Part shown: positions 7,158 through 13,201 of the stretch, in pieces
Numbering within the stretch: the first letter of the stretch is position 1
Layout of the letters: every line of letters starts with the position of its first letter
NCBI GenBank assembly: GCA_016210245.1
Contig: JACQUR010000266.1
Coordinates: 1 to 24,825 of the forward strand
From: Chloroflexota bacterium
GTDB taxonomy: Bacteria; Chloroflexota; UBA6077; JACQUR01
Length of the DNA: 24,825 nucleotides
Reading direction: 5' to 3'
The notes under the pieces: generated by a model
Database searches by the model: none
What the model was told of the DNA's origin: nothing
Seen by the model: only the letters and a program-made list of their open reading frames with translations
Position numbers and translations under genes: made by a program

Positions 7158-8039
7158 TCAGGACTCGGCACGCAGGACTAACGCCTGGAGCTGGGGCAGG
7201 GCTTGCCGGGCGGCGGCCTCGCCGGCGGCGATGCTGTAGTGGCCTCGGTGGAAGTCGTTGGCTGTCATGCGGCCGAAGGTGGGGTGGATGAGCACGTCGG
7301 CGCGGGGCGGGCGGCTGGGCGAGGTGGCCACGAACTCCAGCCAGCGGCGCAGCACCCAGCGGCGGGTGGGAGCGCCTCGCGGCGCCTGCACCAGGGCGCA
7401 GGCCGCGCGGTGGGCCAGCGCGCCCAGGGGCGTGTCCCGCAAGGGATGCCAGGCGTGGAGGTCGGCGTCCACGGCCACCACGGTGCGCGCGCCCATCGCC
7501 TCCGCCACGGCCGTGGGCAGCGCCTCGACCGAGCCGCCATCGATGAAGTGGTCGTCGCCCAGGCGCCAGGGCGGGAAGATAAGTGGGATGGCGATGGTCG
7601 CCATCACCGCCTCCACCAGCGGACCGCTGCGGATCACCTGCGCCTGGCCGCTGCGCAGGCTCACGGCGACCAGCGCAAAGGGCAGCTCCAGGTCCTCGAT
7701 CCGCCGCGGGCCGAACAACTGCCCCAGCAGCGCCTCGATCTCCGTCGGGTCGAGCAGCCCGGCCCCACGCAGGCTGGGCCGGAGCAGGAGCTGAGCGAGC
7801 GGGGCACGATGGTACGCGCGCTCCATCGCCGCCGGGCTCAGCCCGGCGGCCAGCGCCGCGCCCACCAGGCCGCCCATGCTGGAGCCCACCACCAGGTCGA
7901 TCGGCAGCTCTGCCTGCGCCAGCACCTTCAGGACCCCGATGTGGGCCAGCCCCCGCGCGCCGCCCGCGCCCAGCACCAACCCCACCGGCCGACGGTCGGG
8001 GCTCACCTGGCTCAGCGAGACACTGAGTTGGGCGTCCAT
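7158..8039 (-). CDS. Patatin-like phospholipase (RssA/YchK type)
   Basis: This 293-residue serine acyl hydrolase has the patatin fold. Oxyanion-hole glycines lie in GAGGARG (24-30), the nucleophile Ser54 in GSSMG (52-56), and the second catalytic residue Asp167 in DGG (167-169). These are the complete Ser-Asp dyad motifs of the bacterial RssA-like branch, which acts on phospholipid or other acyl esters in the cytoplasm or at the membrane. The ATG at 8039 is chosen because the conserved domain starts about 18 residues later; upstream codons are non-homologous and overlap the regulatory module. It is divergent from hemA, with a 152-base spacer holding promoter module A. The true substrate is unknown. 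Confidence 0.9.
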   Translation of the reverse strand: MDAQLSVSLSQVSPDRRPVGLVLGAGGARGLAHIGVLKVLAQAELPIDLVVGSSMGGLVGAALAAGLSPAAMERAYHRAPLAQLLLRPSLRGAGLLDPTEIEALLGQLFGPRRIEDLELPFALVAVSLRSGQAQVIRSGPLVEAVMATIAIPLIFPPWRLGDDHFIDGGSVEALPTAVAEAMGARTVVAVDADLHAWHPLRDTPLGALAHRAACALVQAPRGAPTRRWVLRRWLEFVATSPSRPPRADVLIHPTFGRMTANDFHRGHYSIAAGEAAARQALPQLQALVLRAES

Positions 8040-8081
8040 GCCTGATACTGTACCCGATTTGCAGGGGAGGAGAGAGCGCAC

Positions 8082-8148
8082 CTGTAACCGAAAGTTAACA
8101 CGGCAGCGCTGGCCGTTCACGGAGCAGTAATCGGGGCGCAGGCATACT
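8082..8148 (+). promoter_or_regulatory. Promoter module A: four-half-site activator box plus -10, upstream of hemA
   Basis: Half-sites CTGTAAC (8082-8088), AGTTAAC (8093-8099), CGTTCAC (8114-8120) and CAGTAAT (8125-8131) are followed 11 bases later by the -10-like CATACT (8143-8148). No -35 hexamer is visible; the last half-site overlaps that position. Modules B (15578) and C (20648) have the same spacing exactly. Paired 7-bp sites with 4-bp spacers, ending about 11 bases before the -10, are the known layout of PhoB/OmpR-family activator promoters. The regulator is not in the window. Predicted transcription start is about 8155. Confidence 0.8.
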
Positions 8149-8191
8149 GAGCGCGAGCTTACTGGAAGCCGATTTAGCCCTGGGGGTCCCG

Positions 8192-9430
8192 ATGCTCCTG
8201 TGCGTGAGCCTCGATTCCCAACATGCTCCACTGAGAATCCGAGAGACGCTGGCCATCCTGCCGGACGAGCTGCCCGACCTGAGGGCGTTCTTGCGCCCGC
8301 ACGTGGCCGAGGCGTTCGTCGTCTCCACGTGCCAGCGCTTCGAAGCGTACGTCGTGCCTCTTGCCAGCATGGACGGCGAGGCACTGCTCGGGCTGTTGGC
8401 CTGCTACCGGGGGGTGGATGCCGAGAGGCTCCGGGCGCACGCGCACGTGTTCCGCGACCGCGCGGCTGCCGAGCACCTGTTCCGAGTGGCCGCGGGGCTC
8501 GAGTCCCAGGTGCTGGGCGAGGCGCAGATCCTGGGCCAGGTGCGCCGGGCGCTCGAGGCGGCCCGGGCGAGCGGCCTGCTGGGCCACCGCCTGGGGAGCC
8601 TGGTTCAGCACGCCCTGGCCGCTGCAGGACGCGTGCGCCAGGAAACGGCCCTCAGTCGCGGCGCGCTCTCCGTCCCCCGCGTGGCTGTGGACCAGGCGCG
8701 TCGGGAGGTGGGCGACCCGGCCTGGCGCACCGCGGTGCTGGTGGGCGCCGGGGAGACGGGGCAACTGGCCGCCAAGGCCCTGGAGGGGGTCGGGCGGCTG
8801 CTGGTGGTCAACCGCACGCTGGCTCGGGCGAAAGCCCTGGCTCACGAGCGGCAGGGCGAGGCGCTCCCATGGGCGGAGCTGCCGGCGGCGCTGGCCGCGG
8901 CCGACCTGGTGATCTGCTGCGTTGGCGCCCGACAGCCAGCGGTCACGCAGGCTATGGTGGCCGAGGCGCAGCGGCAGCGGGGCGAGCGGCCCCTGCTGGT
9001 GGTCGACCTGGCCGTGCCGCGCGGCGTCGAGCCGAAGGTCGTCCACGTGCCCGGCGTGCGCCTGATCACCGTCGAGGACGCGCGAGAACGGTGTACCAGG
9101 CGCCGGGCCGAGCGGCTGCAAGAGGTGCCCAGGGCCGAGGCCATCCTGGCCCCGGAGCTGGAGCGGGCCTGGCGCGCCTGGGAGGGCGCGGAGGTACACG
9201 AGGCCATCGCAGCCTTGCGCCAGCGCGCCGAAGAGGTCCGTCTGGCCGAGCTGGAACGGGCCACCCGACACTTGCAGCACCTCTCCCCGGAGCAGGAGCA
9301 GACGATCGAGCGCCTGACGCAGGCCATTGTGAACAAGCTGCTGCACCAGCCGACCGTGTGGCTGAAGACCCACCCGGCTCTGGCCGACGGAGCGCTGCGG
9401 GACGTCTTCGGGATCGGGGGGCTGGCATGA
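8192..9430 (+). CDS. hemA: Glutamyl-tRNA reductase
   Basis: This enzyme reduces glutamyl-tRNA to glutamate-1-semialdehyde with NADPH, the first committed step of C5 tetrapyrrole (haem) synthesis. The 412-residue protein has the catalytic Cys47 in STCQRFE (usually STCNR.E), the GLESQVLGEAQILGQV segment (102-117), the NADPH motif GAGETG (185-190) and VDLAVPRG, then a C-terminal helical dimerisation region. The ATG at 8192 matches the normal N-terminal length; GGGGG precedes it. Its stop overlaps the resB start (ATGA), so haem supply is translationally coupled to cytochrome c assembly. The Gln in place of the usual Asn after Cys is a minor oddity. Confidence 0.95.
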   Translation: MLLCVSLDSQHAPLRIRETLAILPDELPDLRAFLRPHVAEAFVVSTCQRFEAYVVPLASMDGEALLGLLACYRGVDAERLRAHAHVFRDRAAAEHLFRVAAGLESQVLGEAQILGQVRRALEAARASGLLGHRLGSLVQHALAAAGRVRQETALSRGALSVPRVAVDQARREVGDPAWRTAVLVGAGETGQLAAKALEGVGRLLVVNRTLARAKALAHERQGEALPWAELPAALAAADLVICCVGARQPAVTQAMVAEAQRQRGERPLLVVDLAVPRGVEPKVVHVPGVRLITVEDARERCTRRRAERLQEVPRAEAILAPELERAWRAWEGAEVHEAIAALRQRAEEVRLAELERATRHLQHLSPEQEQTIERLTQAIVNKLLHQPTVWLKTHPALADGALRDVFGIGGLA

Positions 9431-11004
9431 TCGAGGCGCAGTTGCCCGAGAGCGCGTCTCCTGCGAGTGAGAGGCCGCCATCGGCCGGGCCTCGGGAGGC
9501 TCCGGCGCCGAGCAGGGCCCCGGCGGCGCCCCGCCGCAGAGACGTGTTCGACGATCTGTGGAGTCTGTTCTCCTCGCCCAAGCTGGCCCTCGGCCTGATC
9601 CTGGCCATCGCCGCAGCCTCCCTGGCCGGGGCGCTGATCATGCAGGTGCCGAGCGAGATGTTCGGCAACGCCGACGCCGTACGTACCTGGGTGGAGCGAG
9701 CGCGTCCCAGGTACGGCGTCCTGACCGACCTGTTCGGGACCCTCGGGCTCTTCTGGGTCTTCCAGACTATGTGGTTCCGGGCGCTCCTTGGCCTGCTGGC
9801 GCTCAACACGATTGTCTGCACGGTGAACCGGCTGCCCGGCATCTGGCGGCAAGTGTTCGAGCCGCGGGTGCGGCCCGGCGAGGGGCTCTTCGAGCGGGGC
9901 AAGCCCCGCGAGACGGCGCACCTGGCGAGCGAGTCGCTCGACGCCGCCCGCCCGACCGTCCGCGCGGCGCTGCGGCGGCGCGGCTACCGGGTGGTGGAGC
10001 AGGTCGAGCCACAGGGGGTGTATCTCTACGCCGATCGGTTCCGCCTGGCGCGCTTCGGCACGCTACTGTCGCACACGGGCCTGGTGCTGGTGTTCCTGGG
10101 GGTGGTAGCCAGCGAGCCGCTGGGCTTCTTCCAGGAGCAAGGCTTCGCCGTGCCGGTGGGGTCGACCAGGGAGGTGGGCCACAACACGGGGCTGTCCGTC
10201 TACGTAGATGATTTCGCCGACGAGTACCACCCGGATGGGCGCCCCAAGGACTACCGGAGCGAGGTGGTGTTGTTCGACCAGGGGCGCGAGGTGGCCCGGG
10301 CGACGGTCCGGGTCAACGAGCCTCTGGCCTATAACGGGGTGCGCTTCCACCAGGCCTACTACGGGCAGGCAACCATCGTCTCGGCCACCGAGCCAGGTGG
10401 CAAGACCTTGTTCCGCGATGCGGTCGCCCTCACCTGGCGGAGCAACGATGGCGAGCGCCCGGTCGGCTACTTCTTCCTGCCCACCCGCGATCTGCACGTT
10501 TACCTGGTGGGTACCGCGGGAGAGGGCGACCCGGTGGTCCGGCCGGGCGAGCTGCTGGTGGAGGCCTATCGCGGCAACGTGTCCACGCCTACGTATCGGG
10601 CGACGCTCACCCAGCGCCGACCCTTGAAGATCGCGGACGTGGAGTTCCTGTTCGAGCGAGAGCTGCCCTTCACCGGGCTGCGCGTGGTGCGCGACCCCGG
10701 CGCGCCGATTGTCTGGCTTGCCTGCGTGCTGCTGGTGGTGGGCTTCATGCTGGCCTTCTACTTTCCCCATCGGCGGCTGTGGGCGCGCCTGCGCGCCGAG
10801 CCCGGGGGTATCGAGGTGACCCTGGTCGGAGCAGGGCAGGAGATGGCCGAAGAGCTGCGGCGCGTCCTTCGGTCTTCTGATTTTGGATTTTGGATTCTGG
10901 ATTTTGGATTGGGGTCCGACCCCAATCCAAAATCCAGAATCCAAAATCCAAAATCCGGGAAATCCAGAATCCAAAATCCAAAATCGGAGCAGGCATGCGG
11001 CTGA
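9427..11004 (+). CDS. resB: Cytochrome c biogenesis protein ResB (Ccs1)
   Basis: ResB, together with ResC/CcsA, forms the System II complex that carries haem across the membrane and attaches it to CxxCH sites of apocytochromes. The 525-residue protein has four membrane spans (about 53-74, 108-132, 212-228, 427-446) and a large extracytoplasmic domain between spans 3 and 4, as in the family. A Pro/Ala-rich cytoplasmic N-terminus precedes span 1. The start overlaps the hemA stop by 4 bases. Residues 485-525 are encoded by a heptad repeat at 10879-10985, giving a tail with 7-residue periodicity (FWILDFG, RIQNPKS) that is not part of the ResB family. The stop overlaps the next gene by 10 bases. 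Confidence 0.93.
   Translation: MIEAQLPESASPASERPPSAGPREAPAPSRAPAAPRRRDVFDDLWSLFSSPKLALGLILAIAAASLAGALIMQVPSEMFGNADAVRTWVERARPRYGVLTDLFGTLGLFWVFQTMWFRALLGLLALNTIVCTVNRLPGIWRQVFEPRVRPGEGLFERGKPRETAHLASESLDAARPTVRAALRRRGYRVVEQVEPQGVYLYADRFRLARFGTLLSHTGLVLVFLGVVASEPLGFFQEQGFAVPVGSTREVGHNTGLSVYVDDFADEYHPDGRPKDYRSEVVLFDQGREVARATVRVNEPLAYNGVRFHQAYYGQATIVSATEPGGKTLFRDAVALTWRSNDGERPVGYFFLPTRDLHVYLVGTAGEGDPVVRPGELLVEAYRGNVSTPTYRATLTQRRPLKIADVEFLFERELPFTGLRVVRDPGAPIVWLACVLLVVGFMLAFYFPHRRLWARLRAEPGGIEVTLVGAGQEMAEELRRVLRSSDFGFWILDFGLGSDPNPKSRIQNPKSGKSRIQNPKSEQACG
10879..10985. repeat. Heptad tandem/inverted repeat, GATTTTG units
   Basis: Arms 10879-10915 and 10919-10955 are a perfect 37-bp inverted repeat with a 3-base loop (CCG). 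They are made of GATTTTG/GATTCTG units. A further copy of the right arm, about 25 bases, follows at 10961-10985. The element lies inside the 3' end of resB and ends about ten bases before the next start codon, supplying the last residues of ResB. Its low GC contrasts sharply with the surrounding gene, which suggests insertion. Confidence 0.97.
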
Positions 11005-11459
11005 AGGAGGTGCTGGTGCTGGGCGGGCTCTTCGGGTTCGTCCTGGTGGGAGCCTGGTTCCTGGTACTGCGGCCAACGGTCCCTCCTCCGAGCCCGGCGC
11101 CCGCGCCGTCGAGCCTGCCGCGCGATATCGCCCGGCTGCTGGAGCAACTCACGCCCGAGGCGCGCGAGGCCTACGCCTTCGCCCTGGAGCGGCCGGAGGT
11201 GCTGCAGTACATGCCCTGCTACTGTGGGTGTGTGGAGGGGGGACACACCGCCAACCTGAGCTGCTTCATCCGGCCTGCCGCGGGTGGAGGCATCAGCCTG
11301 GAGTCCCACGGGTCCACCTGACACATCTGTGTTGACATCGCCCGTGAGGCGAAGGCGCAGTCGCTCCGGGGCGTGCCGCTGGCCCAGATCCGGCGGTCGA
11401 TCGAGACCAACTTCAGTAAGTACGGGCCGGGGACCCAGACGCCCCAGCCGCCAGCGTAG
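10995..11459 (+). CDS. PCYCGC-motif protein with in-frame UGA: candidate selenoprotein
   Basis: The N-terminus has one membrane anchor (residues 5-25) and a Pro/Ala-rich spacer. The extracytoplasmic domain starts about residue 41 with MPCYCGC (Cys75, 77, 79), then H84 and C90, as in the PCYCGC protein family (function unknown). A TGA at 11319-11321 (codon 109) would end it at 108 residues. The same frame continues for 46 codons to TAG at 11457-11459 and still reads as the family's C-terminus (HICVDIAREA… GVPLAQIRRSIE). The family normally has CxxC here, and TGA sits exactly at the first Cys, giving U109-x-x-C112. A hairpin follows the TGA. Selenocysteine is the favoured reading; a nonsense mutation or sequencing error is the alternative. 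GGAG at 10986-10989 is the likely ribosome site. Neighbours suggest redox handling of cytochrome thiols. Confidence 0.75.
11322..11360 (+). promoter_or_regulatory. SECIS-like stem-loop after the in-frame UGA
   Basis: Just after the TGA, 11327-11331 (CUGUG) pairs with 11356-11360 (CGCAG, one G-U). After an internal loop, 11338-11342 (UCGCC) pairs perfectly with 11348-11352 (GGCGA) around the pentaloop CGUGA. The apical loop starts 22 bases after the UGA and has a G in its first two positions. Both fit the known loose consensus for bacterial SECIS elements (loop roughly 16-37 bases downstream). A GC-rich sequence can form such a hairpin by chance, so this is supporting evidence only. Confidence 0.55.
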
Positions 11460-11533
11460 TGCTGAGTGCTGAGTGCTGAGTCCTGAGTGAGGACCGGTAC
11501 TCAGCACTCAGCACTCAGCACTCAGCACTGAGG
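11459..11533. repeat. Heptad tandem/inverted repeat, GTGCTGA units
   Basis: Three GTGCTGA units and one GTCCTGA (11459-11486) face four ACTCAGC units (11499-11526) across the loop GTGAGGACCGGT. The repeat starts at the last base of the preceding gene's TAG. Its final unit, ACTGAGG, runs directly into the AGGAGG ribosome site of the thioredoxin gene, so a folded hairpin would sit against that site. The loop sequence is nearly the same as in the copy at 12160-12221. Confidence 0.95.
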
Positions 11534-11541
11534 AGGGGACG

Positions 11542-12159
11542 ATGGCAGTGCTACAGGAACCGGTTGATGGGCCGGCGGTGGCGCAGCCGACGCTACTGCA
11601 GCGGCATCCGTTCGCGGGGCTCGCCCTCGCCATCGCGCTCATCGTCGGCGCTGTCTGGGTGCTCGGAGGCGAGCGTTTCGGGGAGGCCGTCTCGGACTCC
11701 ACGACGGTCACGCTCACCGGAACCCAGGGGGGCGTGGCCCCAAAGATTGGAGAGCCGGCACCCAACGTCACGCTCGAGGCGCTGGCTGGAGGCACGCTGT
11801 CGCTGGAGGAGCTGCAGGGCCGCCCGGTGGTGATCAACTTCTGGGCGAGTTGGTGTCCGCCGTGCCGGGGCGAGATGCCCGACCTGGAGAGCCTGGCGCA
11901 GGAGTATCGCGACGCGGGTCTGGTGGTCCTGGGGGTCAACCTGGAGGAGGACCGCCCGATCGCCCAGCGCTACGCGGACACGCTGGGGCTCAGCTTCCCG
12001 ATCGTGCTCGACCGGGCCGGCGAGATGGCGTCCCGCTACAACCTGACCGCCCTTCCGACCACGTACTTCGTGGACCGCGAGGGAACCATCCGGGACGTGA
12101 ACATCGGCGCCCTCACGGCGAAGGGGTTGCGGAGCAAAGTGGCCAAGGTCGTCTCGTGA
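11542..12159 (+). CDS. resA: TlpA/ResA-like thiol-disulfide oxidoreductase
   Basis: This is a membrane-anchored thioredoxin of the ResA/TlpA group. It keeps the CxxCH cysteines of apocytochrome c reduced for haem attachment on the outer face of the membrane. The 205-residue protein has one membrane span (about 24-42), a Thr-rich spacer, and a thioredoxin domain from about residue 68. The domain has WCPPC (Cys105, Cys108) in NFWASWCPPCRGEMP and the cis-Pro segment LPTTYFVD. The ATG at 11542 follows GAGGAGGGG at good spacing. Its position between resB and resC supports the cytochrome c role over a generic TlpA role. The resA symbol is assigned by context. Confidence 0.9.
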   Translation: MAVLQEPVDGPAVAQPTLLQRHPFAGLALAIALIVGAVWVLGGERFGEAVSDSTTVTLTGTQGGVAPKIGEPAPNVTLEALAGGTLSLEELQGRPVVINFWASWCPPCRGEMPDLESLAQEYRDAGLVVLGVNLEEDRPIAQRYADTLGLSFPIVLDRAGEMASRYNLTALPTTYFVDREGTIRDVNIGALTAKGLRSKVAKVVS

Positions 12160-12221
12160 GTGCTGAGTGCTGAGTCCTGAGTGAGGACCGTGTACTCAGG
12201 ACTCAGCACTCAGCACTCAGC
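12160..12221. repeat. Heptad tandem/inverted repeat, GTGCTGA units
   Basis: Two GTGCTGA units and one GTCCTGA (12160-12180) face ACTCAGG plus three ACTCAGC units (12194-12221) across the loop GTGAGGACCGTGT. It begins at the base after the resA stop codon and ends 8 bases before the GGAGGTG ribosome site of resC. The near-identical loop to the 11459 copy shows that the two are copies of one element, not independent slippage. Confidence 0.95.
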
Positions 12222-12241
12222 ACTCGTCTGGAGGTGTTGCT

Positions 12242-13051
12242 GTGGTGAAGATGTCGCTCTACCTGTTCTCGGCCGGGTTTCTGACGCTGCTGTGCGCCAC
12301 GATTCTCTACCTGTGGCACACCGCCTCCCGTCGCGACGACGTCGGACGGTATGCCACCGTGACCGCGTGGGGAGGCGTGCTGTTTCTCGGCTCGTCGCTG
12401 CTGATGCGCATGATCGCGGCCGGGCGGGGGCCCTTCTCCAACATGTACGAGTTCTCCACCGCCTTCGCCTTCGGGGTAGTGGTGGCCTACGTGGCGGTCG
12501 AGCAGCGCTACCACACCCGCAGCCTGGGCACGCTGGTGCTGCCGGTGGCGCTGGGCCTCATGGCCTACGCCAGCACCCTGCCCTCCACTATCGAGCCCCT
12601 GGTGCCGGCGCTCCAGAACAACCTGTTGCTGACCGTACACGTGACCGTGGCCATCCTCGCCTACGGGACCTTCGCCGTGGCTTTCGGAGCGGCCGTCCTG
12701 TACCTCTACCAGTCCCACGTCGGCGCGTCCTGGCTCCCGATGGCCGAGGTGCTCGACGACATGGGGTACCACGCGGTGATGGCCGGCTTCCCGGCCATGG
12801 CCCTGGTGCTCATCCTGGGCGCGGTGTGGGCGGATGTGGCCTGGGGCCGCTACTGGGGCTGGGACCCCAAGGAGACCGCGTCGCTGGTCACCTGGCTGCT
12901 CTACGGCGGCTACCTCCATGCGCGGGCGGTGCGCGGGTGGCGCGGCGATCGCAGCGCAGTGCTGCTCATCCTCGGCTTCGCCGCGGTGATGTTCACGTAC
13001 TTCGGCAACCTGTTCTTCGGCGGACTCCATAGCTACGCGGGCCTGCAGTAG
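12242..13051 (+). CDS. resC: Cytochrome c assembly protein ResC/CcsA
   Basis: This is the haem-handling partner of ResB in System II cytochrome c maturation. The 269-residue polytopic membrane protein contains the diagnostic WWD domain (about 196-217: WADVAWGRYWGWDPKETASL). The conserved GPFSNMYEF segment lies at 63-71. Candidate haem-ligand histidines are His133, His226 and His263. About eight hydrophobic segments are visible, which is normal for CcsA. The start could be GTG 12242, GTG 12245 or ATG 12251; GGAGGTG at 12230-12236 favours one of the GTG codons. It follows resA with only a heptad repeat between. Confidence 0.93.
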   Translation: MVKMSLYLFSAGFLTLLCATILYLWHTASRRDDVGRYATVTAWGGVLFLGSSLLMRMIAAGRGPFSNMYEFSTAFAFGVVVAYVAVEQRYHTRSLGTLVLPVALGLMAYASTLPSTIEPLVPALQNNLLLTVHVTVAILAYGTFAVAFGAAVLYLYQSHVGASWLPMAEVLDDMGYHAVMAGFPAMALVLILGAVWADVAWGRYWGWDPKETASLVTWLLYGGYLHARAVRGWRGDRSAVLLILGFAAVMFTYFGNLFFGGLHSYAGLQ

Positions 13052-13178
13052 TCAGAGGGCGGAAAGCAGAAGGTAGAAGGCAGTGGGTAGTCGGCAGTAG
13101 GCAAGCAGGGCACAAGCAGCTCAGGCGGTCAAGTCATCTTCCGGCTGCTGCCTACTGCCGACTGCTTTCCGCCTTCTG
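13052..13178. repeat. Heptad tandem/inverted repeat, AGTAGGC-type units
   Basis: The left arm (about 13052-13110) reads in sevens as AGAGGGC, GGAAAGC, AGAAGGT, AGAAGGC, AGTGGGT, AGTCGGC, AGTAGGC. The right arm (about 13142-13180) is the complement of AGAAGGC, GGAAAGC, AGTCGGC, AGTAGGC, AGCAGCC. The pairing is long but imperfect, since the left arm has extra units. It fills the resC to cytochrome gap and is the fourth gene gap of this operon to hold such an element. Confidence 0.9.
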
Positions 13179-13201
13179 ACAGACAAGGGGGTGGGGAACT
13201 G

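Noticed and set aside
8125..8148. Ordinary housekeeping sigma promoter with -35 and -10
   Set aside because: No -35-like hexamer lies 16-18 bases before CATACT in any of the three modules; the half-site occupies that place instead.
8200..9426. Extension of the resB frame upstream through hemA
   Set aside because: The codons before 9427 are an Arg/Gly/Pro-rich out-of-frame read of hemA; the ATGA overlap gives a normal ResB start.
11319..11321. UGA reassigned to tryptophan or glycine (alternative genetic code)
   Set aside because: TGA serves as the normal stop of hemA, resB, resA and others in this window, and family comparison expects Cys here, not Trp or Gly.
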